A DNA stretch of 64,000 bases from JABCPE02 sp963530295 (GTDB lineage: Bacteria; Bacteroidota; Bacteroidia; Flavobacteriales; Weeksellaceae), in the NCBI GenBank assembly GCA_963530295.1, contig CAUSCF010000004.1, positions 1-64,000 on the forward strand. The letters are read 5' to 3'. Every line of letters begins with the position of its first letter. Position 1 is the first letter of the stretch. A program made the position numbers and the translations under genes. Below the pieces are notes generated by a model. It did no database searches. It saw nothing but the letters and a program-made list of their open reading frames with translations, and was not told the DNA's origin. Below, piece after piece: positions 33,157 to 42,475 of this stretch.

Positions 33157-34905
33157 ATGAGTACAGAAATGGAAAACAAAAACGAAGAATTTTTAGATAT
33201 CAATTCTTACGAAGAAATAGAAGAAAATGAGCAGGCGGCTCTGGAAACGCTCTCTGTAAAGGAACTTTTGTCTGAAATGGAAAACATCGTAAATAAGCCA
33301 GATGCGGGAGCTCATGCTAAAAAATTCAATCAGTTAAAAGACAAGGCTTATCACCTTATTCAAGATGAAATCACGGATAAAAAACACGATTTCGTAGAGG
33401 AAGGAAATGATATGGAAGATTTCTCTTATGAACATCCAGAGCAGTCTAAATATTCTGCTTTGGTGAGTATTTTCAAGGAAAAACTGGATGCTTTTAACAA
33501 AAATCAAGAAAAAGAGCACCAAGAAAATTTGGAAAAGAGAAACCAAATCATAGAAAAACTCAAAAATCTCTACATCAATACTGAGCCTAATACCAACCTA
33601 TTCCGTGCAATCAGAGAAATCAAAGAAGAATGGGCAAATGCTGGAGCAGTTGCAAAATCCGAATTTAAGAACCTGAATCACAATTACTTCCATCATTTGA
33701 ATCAGTTTTATCAAATGCTGGATTTAAATAAAGAATACCGCGAGCAGGAATATGCGCACAATTTAGAAAAAAGAAAAAGCATCATCGCTCGTGCGGAAAA
33801 ACTGATAAACGAAGCTTCTGTCCAAAAAGCACTGAATGAGCTGCAATATCTGCACAGACTTTGGAAAGAAGAAGCCGAGCCTGTGGCGGAAGAGTTTCGT
33901 GACAGCACTTGGGAAGTTTTCAAAGAAATTTCTAATAAAATTCACGAAAGAAAGTCTGAACTTTTGGCTCAAATAGAAGTGGAACAGCAAAAAGCTTTGG
34001 AAAAGAAAAATGAAATCATCGCGAAACTGAAAGATTTCGCTTCTTCGAAAGAGGCTATTACTCACAACTATTGGCAACAAGCGATAAAACAAGTGGAACA
34101 GCTTCGCAGCGAGTTTTTAAAATTGGGCAATGTTCCTAAAAAATTATCCAACCAAAACTGGACAGAGTTCAAAACTGCGCTTAGAACCTTTAATGCTAAG
34201 AAAAATGATTTTTATAAAAATCTAAAAAACTCACAGCATGTCAATTTAGAGGAAAAGCAAAAATTGATTTCCATCGCGCAGGACAACATGCATTCTGAGG
34301 ATTGGGATACTGCCGTGCCTTTGTTTAAAAAGTTACAAGAAGACTGGAAAAACATAGGACATGTTCCTAAAAATCAAGCAAATAAGGTTTGGAATGATTT
34401 CCGTGATGCTTGTAATACATTTTTCAATAATTTCCGTGAGAAAAACGCTTCTACAACGGATGATTGGAAACAAAATTACCATCAAAAGAAAGCTTTACTT
34501 GAAGAATTAAAGCAAATAAATGACGAGGAAGGAAGCGTAGAAAAAATAGAGCAAATCAAGAGCTCTTGGGACAGCATCGGTAAAGTTCCAAGAAACAAAA
34601 TGAGCATTAACAATGAGTTTAATAAAGTTCTGAAAGAAAAACTTAAGTTAAACAAAATCAATGTATTTGACCTGAAAGAAGAAAATCTTACAGAAGCTCA
34701 GCTTACTGACAAAGCAAGAAAAATCAAGAGCCAAATAGCTGATTTAGAGGCGGAAGTGGTGAAATTAGAGAACAATATCAATTTCTTTAATAACCCTTCG
34801 CGAGAAAATCCTCTGCTAAAAGATACTTATGACAAAATAGATGAGAAAAAAGTTCTGATAGAAAGCCTAAAACAGAGCCTTCATAAGCTTATCACTGGCG
34901 AATAA
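33157..34905 (+). CDS. DUF349 domain protein
   Basis: A 582-residue cytoplasmic, strongly helical and charged protein. It carries repeated DUF349 units, each with a W-x-x-I/A-G-x-V/A-P-K-like signature; QEDWKNIGHVPKNQANKVW, SSWDSIGKVPRNKMS and FLKLGNVPKKLSNQNW are the clearest. An acidic N-terminal region (1-50) precedes them and a coiled coil closes the protein (about 510-580). The function of DUF349 proteins is unknown; helical-repeat composition suggests a scaffold role (inference). It is monocistronic with a terminator right after it. Confidence 0.85.
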   Translation: MSTEMENKNEEFLDINSYEEIEENEQAALETLSVKELLSEMENIVNKPDAGAHAKKFNQLKDKAYHLIQDEITDKKHDFVEEGNDMEDFSYEHPEQSKYSALVSIFKEKLDAFNKNQEKEHQENLEKRNQIIEKLKNLYINTEPNTNLFRAIREIKEEWANAGAVAKSEFKNLNHNYFHHLNQFYQMLDLNKEYREQEYAHNLEKRKSIIARAEKLINEASVQKALNELQYLHRLWKEEAEPVAEEFRDSTWEVFKEISNKIHERKSELLAQIEVEQQKALEKKNEIIAKLKDFASSKEAITHNYWQQAIKQVEQLRSEFLKLGNVPKKLSNQNWTEFKTALRTFNAKKNDFYKNLKNSQHVNLEEKQKLISIAQDNMHSEDWDTAVPLFKKLQEDWKNIGHVPKNQANKVWNDFRDACNTFFNNFREKNASTTDDWKQNYHQKKALLEELKQINDEEGSVEKIEQIKSSWDSIGKVPRNKMSINNEFNKVLKEKLKLNKINVFDLKEENLTEAQLTDKARKIKSQIADLEAEVVKLENNINFFNNPSRENPLLKDTYDKIDEKKVLIESLKQSLHKLITGE

Positions 34906-34920
34906 TTTTTTAAACATATT

Positions 34921-34958
34921 CTTAATATTCTTCCAATTTTGGGAGAATATTAAGTTTT
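34921..34958 (+). terminator. terminator after the DUF349 gene
   Basis: A 14-position stem (CTTAATATTCTTCC/GGGAGAATATTAAG, one GU) is followed by TTTT. Confidence 0.75.
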
Positions 34959-34973
34959 AGACAAAACCTAAAA

Positions 34974-35996
34974 ATGCAAGATAAAATCTACATGAGGCGG
35001 TGCATAGAACTCGCCAAAAAAGCAGTCGGAAAAACCTATCCCAACCCTATGGTCGGCGCTGTCATCGTCCATAATGGGAAAATAATAGGTGAAGGATACC
35101 ACCAAAAAGCAGGAAATCCTCATGCAGAAATCAATGCAATCGACTCTGTTCAAGATAAAACTTTACTGAAAGACTCCACCATTTATGTTTCTTTGGAGCC
35201 TTGCGCTCATTTCGGGAAAACACCGCCTTGCGCTCTAAAACTGAAAGAAATTGGATTCCAAAAAGTTGTAATAGGAACTCTGGACTCTCACGAAAAAGTA
35301 GATGGAAAAGGAAAAAAAATATTAGAAGATTCGGGAATAGCGGTAGTTTCAGGAGTTTTAGAGGATGAATGCAGAGAACTTAACAAAAGATTTTTCACTT
35401 TTCATCAAAAGAAAAGACCTTATATCATCCTAAAATGGGCTGAATCAGAGGATGGATTTTTGGATAAAGACTTTAAACCATCAGCGGTCAGCAATTCATT
35501 AGCCAAACAATGGGTACACCAGTTAAGAGCCGATGAACACGCTATTTTAGTTGGAAAAAACACAGCGCTAAATGACAATCCCAGCCTGACTACAAGGAAA
35601 GTTTTTGGAAAAAATCCTGTGAGAATTTTGATTGATTTAAAATTAGAAGTTCCGCAGAATTTCAATATTTACAATGATGAAGCGCCTACTTTGGTTTTTA
35701 ATTCAATCAAAAACGAAGAGAAAAAAAATATAAAATTCATAAAAATAGAAAGAAAAAACTTCATAAAAAATCTTCTGGAAAAACTGTGGAAAGAGCAGAT
35801 ACAATCGGTAATTGTGGAAGGTGGAAGTTTTACTTTACAGCAGTTTATCAATGCTGGAATTTGGGACGAAGCTTTTGTCATTAAAGCCAATAATTTAAGT
35901 TTAACAAATGGAACCAAAGCGCCTTTTTTTAGCCCAAAACCAAATAAAATCAGTAAATTGCGAGACAATACGCTCTATCATTTTCAAAATCAGTAA
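34974..35996 (+). CDS. ribD: bifunctional diaminohydroxyphosphoribosylaminopyrimidine deaminase/reductase
   Basis: A 340-residue two-domain riboflavin pathway enzyme. The N-terminal deaminase (1-145) has the zinc site NPHAEINAI and LEPCAHFGKTPPCAL; the C-terminal reductase (about 150-340) has WAESEDGFLDK and VIVEGGSFTLQQFI. Both steps convert the GTP-cyclohydrolase product toward 5-amino-6-ribitylaminouracil. No FMN riboswitch is visible upstream (only about 15 bases separate it from the terminator before it). The next gene starts at the base after its stop. ribF, which uses the end product, lies at 39860. Confidence 0.95.
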   Translation: MQDKIYMRRCIELAKKAVGKTYPNPMVGAVIVHNGKIIGEGYHQKAGNPHAEINAIDSVQDKTLLKDSTIYVSLEPCAHFGKTPPCALKLKEIGFQKVVIGTLDSHEKVDGKGKKILEDSGIAVVSGVLEDECRELNKRFFTFHQKKRPYIILKWAESEDGFLDKDFKPSAVSNSLAKQWVHQLRADEHAILVGKNTALNDNPSLTTRKVFGKNPVRILIDLKLEVPQNFNIYNDEAPTLVFNSIKNEEKKNIKFIKIERKNFIKNLLEKLWKEQIQSVIVEGGSFTLQQFINAGIWDEAFVIKANNLSLTNGTKAPFFSPKPNKISKLRDNTLYHFQNQ

Positions 35997-36599
35997 ATGA
36001 AATACGAATATCAAACTATAGAGAAACCCATTGAGAATGTTTTAGTTAAGGAAAAAGGAAGCAAATTCATCGGTTTTGCCTACCCTATTCTTTCTGAAAA
36101 TGATTATAAAGAAAAACTAAACAAAATCAAGGAGTTACACCCAAAAGCTACCCACCAATGCTATGCTTTTCGGCTGGGGCTGAATGGGGAAAATTACCGT
36201 ATCAATGATGATGGAGAGCCTTCGGGAAGTGCAGGACTGCCTATTTATAATCAACTGCTTGCGCACGATGTTACCAATATTTTATTGATTATTGTAAGAT
36301 ATTTCGGGGGAACAAAATTAGGCGTAGGAGGACTCGTAAAAACCTACAAAGAAAGCGCAAAAGCAACTCTGGAAGAAGCGAAAATCATCACAAAAGAATT
36401 AGAAACTGAAATAGAAATCCAATTTAATTTTTCTCAGCAGAATGTAATTTTCTCGTTGCTGAACAAATTTGATGCACGAGTTGTAAATTTTGATACGCAG
36501 GAAATCTGCTCTATCACAGCATCTATAAAAACTTCACAAAAAGAAAACATCTCAGATATTTTATCCGAGATGTATCAGGTTTCATTTAAATTTATCTAA
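35997..36599 (+). CDS. YigZ/IMPACT family protein
   Basis: A 200-residue protein of the YigZ/IMPACT family. Family motifs are KEKGSKFIGFAYPI, the central HPKATHQCYAFRLG, DDGEPSGSAGLPI and the glycine-rich RYFGGTKLGVGGLVKTY; a ferredoxin-like C-terminal domain follows (about 135-200). Eukaryotic IMPACT regulates translation through GCN2; the bacterial role is unclear. It begins immediately after ribD (TAAATG), so both are translated from one mRNA. Confidence 0.9.
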   Translation: MKYEYQTIEKPIENVLVKEKGSKFIGFAYPILSENDYKEKLNKIKELHPKATHQCYAFRLGLNGENYRINDDGEPSGSAGLPIYNQLLAHDVTNILLIIVRYFGGTKLGVGGLVKTYKESAKATLEEAKIITKELETEIEIQFNFSQQNVIFSLLNKFDARVVNFDTQEICSITASIKTSQKENISDILSEMYQVSFKFI

Positions 36600-36602
36600 A
36601 AA

Positions 36603-37298
36603 TTATTTCTCTCTCCTGCTGCCGCCTAAAAACATAGAAGCGTAATATAAAAGCTGAGCCAGAGAGCCTAACGCTGCCACTAAATAGGTTCTCGCTGCCC
36701 ATTTTAGGCTGTCCTCTGCGCCTTCTAATTCTTGCGAAGTTACAGTCCCTGTCTGTTTCAGCCATGCCAATGCACGATTGCTGGCATCATATTCCACTGG
36801 AAGAGTCACGAAAGCAAACAGCGTAGTCATCGCAAATAGCAAAACTCCTATCAGCAAAACTGTCTTTCCCAAAGCCATCTGAGCTGCCAGCATGGCAACA
36901 CCAGCCATCATCACAAACTGAACCAAGTGCGAACTAATATTCACAATAGGAACTAATCTGGAACGAAGCTGCAGCATGGAATATCCCACAGCATGCTGTA
37001 CGGCATGTCCGCATTCATGGGCTGCTACGGCTGCAGCGGCTGCATTTCTTTCGTTATAAACCACATCAGAGAGGTTTACTGTTTTATCCATTGGGTTATA
37101 GTGGTCTGTGAGCTGTCCTGCTACGGAAATCACCTTCACATCGTGGATACCATTATCCGCCAGCATTTTTTCAGCAATTTCTTTCCCAGACATTCCATTT
37201 TGTAATCTTACATTTGAATAATGAGCAAATTTTGACTTTAGTTTATTTTGAACAAACATACTCGCCAAAAAAATTGCACCTAAAATTAAATAAATCAT
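36603..37298 (-). CDS. YugP-type membrane zinc metallopeptidase
   Basis: A 231-residue integral membrane protein of the YugP family. The N-terminal helix (1-15) is followed by a soluble part containing NERNAAAAAVAAHECGHAVQH, where HECGH is the zinc motif, then three helices (about 120-140, 145-175, 205-225). VEYDASNRALAWL supplies the conserved Asp/Asn region seen in family members. The role is unknown; a housekeeping membrane protease is inferred. It is convergent with yigZ and divergent from the GNAT gene. Confidence 0.88.
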   Translation of the reverse strand: MIYLILGAIFLASMFVQNKLKSKFAHYSNVRLQNGMSGKEIAEKMLADNGIHDVKVISVAGQLTDHYNPMDKTVNLSDVVYNERNAAAAAVAAHECGHAVQHAVGYSMLQLRSRLVPIVNISSHLVQFVMMAGVAMLAAQMALGKTVLLIGVLLFAMTTLFAFVTLPVEYDASNRALAWLKQTGTVTSQELEGAEDSLKWAARTYLVAALGSLAQLLYYASMFLGGSRREK

Positions 37299-37401
37299 CT
37301 CTATACTATATTTACTGAATTTATTTTAATATAAAAACTATGCCAAAGCACATTTTGTCATAATTTTTGGTTCTTATTCGTTATAGAAAAATAAATAATC
37401 T

Positions 37402-37409
37402 TATTTTTG
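37402..37409 (+). promoter_or_regulatory. TAnnTTTG promoter element of the GNAT-HAD-map operon
   Basis: Reads TATTTTTG and ends 20 bases before the ATG at 37430. Confidence 0.5.
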
Positions 37410-37429
37410 CAGAATATTTAAAAAAGAGA

Positions 37430-38557
37430 ATGTCTGATATAAAAATAAAACAAGTACTTAATTCATCTGATTTGGAGCTTTTTATAAAGTTTCCAATGGA
37501 GCTGTACAAGGGAAATCCCTACTATGTACCGCCACTCATCAATGAAGAAAAAAGTATTTGGGTAAAAGAAGAAAATCCTGCCTTACAATATTCTGAAGCA
37601 GCTCAGTTTCTGGCTTATAAAGGCGAAAATATAGTAGGAAGGATAGCTGTAATGATAAACCACAAGGAAGAAAAAGAACTCGGCATCCGAAAGGTAAGAT
37701 TTGGCTGGCTGGATTTTATAGACGACATAGAAGTTTCTAAAGCACTGATAGACACTGCAATAGAATACGCTAAATCCAAAGGAATTTCTAAAATAGAAGG
37801 CCCGATGGGTTTTACAAACTTGGACAAAGCAGGAATGCTTACCAAAGGTTTTGACAAATTGGCAACGATGATTGGGATTTATAATTTTGATTATTATCCT
37901 AAACATATGGAGCAACTCGGTTTAGTGAAAGAAAAAGAGTGGGTGGAATTTGAAATCAATTTCCCTGATACCCTGCCTGACAAGGTGGAAAAATTCAGCA
38001 ACCTTATCGCTGAAAAATACGAACTGGAACTCGTAAAATTCAAATCAAAAAAAGACATTCTCCCATTGGTAGAACCGATGTTTAAGCTCCTAGATGACAC
38101 TTACAAGCATCTTTCCACCTATACACCGATTACTCAGGAACAGATTAAACATTATAAAGAAAAATATTTTAAATTCATAGACAAAGACTACATTGTCTGC
38201 ATCAAAGACAAATACGGCAGTTTGATTTCTTTCGCCATTACCATGCCTTCTTATTCTAAGGCTTTACAAAAGGCTAAAGGAAAACTTTTTCCTTTCGGCT
38301 GGTGGCATCTGCTGAACGCTGGAAAGAAAAACGACAGAGCGAATTTCTATCTGATTGGGATTCATCCGCAATACCAAAAACGAGGCATAACAGCGATTAT
38401 TTTTAAAGAAATCTACGAAACTTTCAAAAAGAAAGGCGTAAAGTTTTTGGAAACCAATCCAGAATTAGAAGAAAACGCAAGTATTCAGGCTCTTTGGCAA
38501 GATTATCATCCGACAAATCATAAAAGAAGAAGAACTTATTCTTTGGAAATAAAATAA
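37430..38557 (+). CDS. GNAT-like N-acetyltransferase, large form
   Basis: A 375-residue cytoplasmic protein. The C-terminal third has the GNAT acetyl-CoA loop pattern (LIGIHPQYQKRGITAII, with Q-x-x-x-G/A), and ENIVGRIAVMINH near the N-terminus is the first GNAT-like strand pair, so the protein may hold two GNAT-type halves. The start at 37430 follows the promoter; 21 further upstream codons would lie within or before it. Proteins of this kind are widespread in bacteria with unknown acceptors. It is first of a three-gene operon with a HAD-like phosphatase and map. Confidence 0.75.
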   Translation: MSDIKIKQVLNSSDLELFIKFPMELYKGNPYYVPPLINEEKSIWVKEENPALQYSEAAQFLAYKGENIVGRIAVMINHKEEKELGIRKVRFGWLDFIDDIEVSKALIDTAIEYAKSKGISKIEGPMGFTNLDKAGMLTKGFDKLATMIGIYNFDYYPKHMEQLGLVKEKEWVEFEINFPDTLPDKVEKFSNLIAEKYELELVKFKSKKDILPLVEPMFKLLDDTYKHLSTYTPITQEQIKHYKEKYFKFIDKDYIVCIKDKYGSLISFAITMPSYSKALQKAKGKLFPFGWWHLLNAGKKNDRANFYLIGIHPQYQKRGITAIIFKEIYETFKKKGVKFLETNPELEENASIQALWQDYHPTNHKRRRTYSLEIK

Positions 38558-38564
38558 AGTTAAT

Positions 38565-38999
38565 ATGAAACTAAATAACAAAAAATTAGCAATAGATTTT
38601 GATGGAACCATCGTGGAAGACGCCTATCCTAGCATTGGGAGAGCTCAGCCTTTTGCATTTGAAACACTGAGACAGCTTCAAGCGAACGGATACAGGCTCA
38701 TTCTTTGGACTTACCGAAGTGGAGAGGCTTTGGAGGAAGCTGTGGAGTTCTGCAAAAAAAATGGAATAGAGTTTTATTCTGTGAATTCAAGCTACGAAGG
38801 GGAAATTTTTGATGGAGATACACAATCAAGAAAAATAGATGCCGATGTTTTTATAGATGACAGAAATCTAGGCGGTTTCCCAGGCTGGGGCGAGGTTTAT
38901 GAAATCATCACTCAAAAAATAGAATTTGGGATTTCAAATGGCGAAGTTCAAGCTTATTCAAAATTGAAAAAAGAAAGAAAAAAAGGTTGGTTCTGGTAA
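38565..38999 (+). CDS. BT0820-like HAD-superfamily hydrolase
   Basis: A 144-residue HAD-fold protein. The N-terminal nucleophile motif is AIDFDGTIVE (DxDGT), followed by ILWTYRSG (motif II, Thr) and ADVFIDDRNLG (motif IV, DD). The short length without a cap domain fits the BT0820-like group in Bacteroidota. Its substrate is unknown; a phosphate monoester is likely. It starts 7 bases after the GNAT gene and lies 10 bases before map. Confidence 0.82.
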   Translation: MKLNNKKLAIDFDGTIVEDAYPSIGRAQPFAFETLRQLQANGYRLILWTYRSGEALEEAVEFCKKNGIEFYSVNSSYEGEIFDGDTQSRKIDADVFIDDRNLGGFPGWGEVYEIITQKIEFGISNGEVQAYSKLKKERKKGWFW

Positions 39000-39009
39000 A
39001 AATTTAAAA

Positions 39010-39819
39010 ATGATTCAGTTAAAAACAATAGACGAACTTCGATTGATGAGGGAAAGTGCTCAGCTGGTTTCCAAGACTTTAGGCATGCTGGCGAAGGAAA
39101 TCAAACCTGGGATTACTTCTCTTTATTTGGACAAATTGGCACATGATTTCATTATGGATCATGGCGGAAAACCTGCTTTTTTAGGTATGTATGGTTTTCC
39201 TAATTCACTTTGTATCTCTCCAAACTCGGAGGTGGTGCATGGCATTCCCAATGACAAGCCAATAGAGGAAGGAACTGTTCTGTCTGTGGATTGCGGCGTT
39301 TATATGAATGGTTTTTATGGTGACCACGCCTATTCTTTTGAGGTAGGAGAAGTCGCAAAAGAAACCAAAAAACTCCTTAAAATTACCAAAGAATCTTTAT
39401 ACAAAGGCATCGAACAATGTATCCGCGGAAAGCGTGTAGGAGACATTTCTAATGCTATCCAGACCTACTGCGAGAAAGAAGGCTATGGCGTTGTGCGTGA
39501 GTTAGTTGGTCATGGATTAGGAAGGGAAATGCACGAAGACCCACAAGTGCCGAACTATGGCAGAAAAGGTTCTGGAAAAGTCCTAAAAGACGGCATTGTC
39601 CTAGCGATAGAACCGATGATAAACTTAGGAACTGAAAAAGTGAAATTCCATGATGACGGCTGGACTGTAACAACTTTAGATAATAAACCTTCTGCCCACT
39701 TTGAGCATGATGTGGCTATTATCAGTGGAAAGCCTGTTCTTCTGTCTACTTTTAAATATATTTATGAAGCTTTGGGAATTCAAAGCAAGGAGGAAGAACC
39801 ATTTACAATGGATTTTTAA
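39010..39819 (+). CDS. map: methionine aminopeptidase, type I
   Basis: A 269-residue cytosolic metallopeptidase that removes the initiator methionine from nascent proteins. Metal ligands are present: Asp in SVDCGVYMNG and GDHAYSF, His in VGHGLGREMHEDP, Glu in AIEPMINLG and Glu in FEHDVAII. The length without an N-terminal extension fits type Ia. It is last in the GNAT-HAD-map operon and convergent with ribF. Confidence 0.96.
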   Translation: MIQLKTIDELRLMRESAQLVSKTLGMLAKEIKPGITSLYLDKLAHDFIMDHGGKPAFLGMYGFPNSLCISPNSEVVHGIPNDKPIEEGTVLSVDCGVYMNGFYGDHAYSFEVGEVAKETKKLLKITKESLYKGIEQCIRGKRVGDISNAIQTYCEKEGYGVVRELVGHGLGREMHEDPQVPNYGRKGSGKVLKDGIVLAIEPMINLGTEKVKFHDDGWTVTTLDNKPSAHFEHDVAIISGKPVLLSTFKYIYEALGIQSKEEEPFTMDF

Positions 39820-39830
39820 TTAAAATATAA

Positions 39831-39857
39831 GAGCCGAGGTTTTCCTTCGGCTTTTTC
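39831..39857. terminator. bidirectional terminator between map and ribF
   Basis: AGCCGAGG pairs with CC-TTCGGCT (one bulge) around a T-rich loop, with TTTTTC on the plus side and A-rich sequence on the other. Confidence 0.6.
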
Positions 39858-39859
39858 TT

Positions 39860-40780
39860 TTAGAAATTATAATTTTCAGTTATTTTTTTGTCTTCATTCA
39901 GCCTTTGTATAAGCTGGTCAAGATTGTCAAATTTTATCTCTTCATGGAGAAAATCCCTGAAATTTACAGTCAATTTTTTACCATAAATATCTTTATCAAA
40001 ATCCAAAATATACACTTCCACCGAGAGTTTTTCTCCGCCGACTGTCGGATTTGTCCCAATGCTGAGCATTCCTTTATAAAATTGATTATCAAGCCACACT
40101 TCCACTATATAAGCGCCTTTTTTAGGGAGAAGTTTCGTAGAATCTACTTTTAGATTTGCTGTAGGGAAACCTATTTTTCGTCCTAATTTTTTACCATGAA
40201 TAACTTCGCCAGACAGATTATAAGGGTATCCCAGCATCTCATTAGCATCCTTTATTCTGCTTTCCAAAAGCGCTTGCCTTATTTCAGTGGAGCTAATATT
40301 TTGATTCTCAACACTTACTTCTTCTAATTGTTCCAGTTCAAAACCTAATTCATTTCCCATTTTTTGGAGCAGCTCAAAATTTCCTTTTTTTCCTTTCCCA
40401 AAACTATGGTCATGCCCTATTACAATATATTTGGCTCTAATTTTCTTTACCAAAATTTCTTTCACAAAATCCTCTGCATCCATATTTCTAAAATCCTCAC
40501 TAAATTCCTGCAAAAAAAGCAGTTCCACACCTGATTTTTCCAAAAGAGTTTCTTTTTCTTCCAAAGTATTCAGCAGATGGATTTCCAATTTTGGATTTAA
40601 AATTTTCCTCGGATGCGGCCAAAAAGACAACAAAGCCGTTTTTAGATTTTTTTCCTTTGCTTTCTCTTTCAAAAGGCTGATAACGGACTGATGACCAAGG
40701 TGTACGCCATCAAACATTCCTATGGAAACCGCAGTGAAATTGGGACTTTTGTAAGCAGATAAATCTCTTATAATTTTCAA
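39860..40780 (-). CDS. ribF: bifunctional riboflavin kinase/FAD synthetase
   Basis: A 306-residue enzyme that makes FMN then FAD. The N-terminal adenylyltransferase (1-180) has IGMFDGVHLGHQ and the H-x-G-H-type IVIGHDHSFGKGKKG; the C-terminal flavokinase (185-306) has GRKIGFPTANLKVD. The start is a TTG at 40780 giving MKIIRDLSAYKS, the usual RibF N-terminus; an open frame continues 35 codons upstream across the divergent atpD promoter and looks non-coding. No FMN riboswitch is seen. Confidence 0.93.
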   Translation of the reverse strand: MKIIRDLSAYKSPNFTAVSIGMFDGVHLGHQSVISLLKEKAKEKNLKTALLSFWPHPRKILNPKLEIHLLNTLEEKETLLEKSGVELLFLQEFSEDFRNMDAEDFVKEILVKKIRAKYIVIGHDHSFGKGKKGNFELLQKMGNELGFELEQLEEVSVENQNISSTEIRQALLESRIKDANEMLGYPYNLSGEVIHGKKLGRKIGFPTANLKVDSTKLLPKKGAYIVEVWLDNQFYKGMLSIGTNPTVGGEKLSVEVYILDFDKDIYGKKLTVNFRDFLHEEIKFDNLDQLIQRLNEDKKITENYNF

Positions 40781-40849
40781 TTGATAAAAATTTGTCGCAA
40801 ATATGATAAAAATCTTCTTTTTTAACAATGTTATTTTATAAACTTTCAC

Positions 40850-40857
40850 TATATTTG
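40850..40857 (+). promoter_or_regulatory. TAnnTTTG promoter element of atpD
   Basis: Reads TATATTTG and ends 21 bases before the atpD ATG. It lies inside the upstream extension of the ribF reading frame. Confidence 0.55.
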
Positions 40858-40878
40858 CAAACAAGAAAAATTTTAGAA

Positions 40879-42387
40879 ATGGCAAACCATATTAAAGGAA
40901 AGATTTCACAAATCATCGGTCCAGTAATTGATGTTGTATTTCAAGAGGTTGAAGAATTACCAAAAATCTATGACGCCCTTGAAGTAGTTAAAAATAATGG
41001 AGAGAAACTCGTTCTTGAGGTTGAACAACATATTGGCGAAGACATGGTAAGATGTATTGCTATGGACGCTACAGACGGGCTTCAGAGAGGTCAAGAAGTA
41101 GTTGCTACAGGTAAGCAGATTACAATGCCAGTAGGAGATGGTATTAATGGTAGATTATTCAATGTGGTAGGTGATACTATTGATGGTATTACTGCTCTTT
41201 CTAAAGAGAATGGTTTACCAATTCACAGAGAAGCTCCTAAATTCGAACAACTTTCTACTTCTGCAGAGGTTCTTTTCACAGGTATCAAAGTTATTGACCT
41301 TATTGAGCCTTATGCTAAGGGAGGAAAAATCGGATTGTTCGGAGGTGCGGGTGTAGGTAAAACCGTATTGATTCAGGAATTGATTAACAATATCGCTAAA
41401 GGACACGGAGGTCTTTCTGTGTTTGCAGGTGTAGGAGAAAGAACCAGAGAAGGAAACGACTTGATGAGAGAGATGTTAGAATCTGGTATTATTAAATATG
41501 GTGAAGATTTCATGCACTCTATGGAAAATGGAGGTTGGGATCTGAGCAAAGTTGATTTAGAGCAAATGAAGGATTCTAAAGCAGCATTCGTATTCGGTCA
41601 GATGAATGAGCCGCCAGGAGCGAGAGCGAGAGTAGCTCTTTCTGGACTTACTCTAGCAGAATACTTCCGTGATGGAGGAGAAACTGGACAAGGTAGAGAT
41701 GTACTTTTCTTCGTGGATAACATCTTCCGTTTTACTCAGGCAGGTTCTGAGGTGTCTGCACTTCTTGGGCGTATGCCATCTGCGGTAGGTTACCAGCCGA
41801 CATTGGCATCTGAAATGGGTGCGATGCAGGAGAGAATTACTTCTACTAAAAATGGATCTATTACATCTGTACAGGCGGTATATGTACCTGCGGATGACTT
41901 GACAGACCCTGCTCCAGCGACTACCTTTGCTCACCTTGATGCTACTACGGTACTTTCAAGAAAGATTGCATCATTAGGTATTTACCCAGCAGTGGATCCA
42001 CTAGACTCTACTTCTAGAATCTTGGCTCCAGAAATCATCGGTGAAGAGCACTATAACTGCGCACAAAGAGTAAAAGAAATTCTACAAAGATATAAAGCGC
42101 TTCAAGATATCATCGCTATCTTGGGTATGGAAGAACTTTCTGAAGAAGATAAATTGGTAGTTTACCGTGCAAGAAAAGTTCAGAGATTCCTTTCTCAGCC
42201 GTTCCATGTAGCAGAACAGTTTACAGGTATTAAAGGTTCATTAGTGGACATCAAAGATACTATCAAAGGATTTAATATGATCATCGATGGTGAACTAGAC
42301 CACTTACCTGAAGCTTGTTTCAACCTTAAAGGAACTATCGAGGAGGCTATAGAAACAGGAGAAAAAATGCTTGCTGAAAACGCATAA
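40879..42387 (+). CDS. atpD: ATP synthase subunit beta
   Basis: A 502-residue catalytic subunit of F1-ATPase. It has the P-loop GGAGVGKTVLIQE, GVGERTREGNDL (catalytic Glu), DNIFRFTQAGSEVSALLGRM split by the Walker B aspartate, and the DELSEED-like loop as MEELSEEDKL. An open frame begins 17 codons earlier, but the promoter position fixes the ATG at 40879. As in other Bacteroidota, atpD and atpC form their own locus apart from the remaining ATP synthase genes. Confidence 0.98.
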   Translation: MANHIKGKISQIIGPVIDVVFQEVEELPKIYDALEVVKNNGEKLVLEVEQHIGEDMVRCIAMDATDGLQRGQEVVATGKQITMPVGDGINGRLFNVVGDTIDGITALSKENGLPIHREAPKFEQLSTSAEVLFTGIKVIDLIEPYAKGGKIGLFGGAGVGKTVLIQELINNIAKGHGGLSVFAGVGERTREGNDLMREMLESGIIKYGEDFMHSMENGGWDLSKVDLEQMKDSKAAFVFGQMNEPPGARARVALSGLTLAEYFRDGGETGQGRDVLFFVDNIFRFTQAGSEVSALLGRMPSAVGYQPTLASEMGAMQERITSTKNGSITSVQAVYVPADDLTDPAPATTFAHLDATTVLSRKIASLGIYPAVDPLDSTSRILAPEIIGEEHYNCAQRVKEILQRYKALQDIIAILGMEELSEEDKLVVYRARKVQRFLSQPFHVAEQFTGIKGSLVDIKDTIKGFNMIIDGELDHLPEACFNLKGTIEEAIETGEKMLAENA

Positions 42388-42397
42388 ATTATTCAAC

Positions 42398-42465
42398 GAT
42401 TTGGAATTTGAAATTTGAGGTTGATGAAAATTCAATTTCAAATTTCAAACTTCAAATTTCAAATC
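42398..42465 (+). repeat. inverted repeat between atpD and atpC
   Basis: The left arm 42398-42417 (GATTTGGAATTTGAAATTTG) and right arm 42446-42465 (CAAACTTCAAATTTCAAATC) pair over 20 positions with one GU and one mismatch, enclosing a 28-base loop. There is no T run after it, so it is unlikely to terminate; it could stabilise the atpD end or set the atpD:atpC ratio. The AATTTGAAA unit is repeated inside both arms. Confidence 0.7.
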
Positions 42466-42475
42466 TGATATAAAT

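Noticed and set aside
34906..34973. Possible FMN riboswitch before ribD
   Set aside because: The gap is too short and holds only a terminator hairpin; no conserved RFN element.
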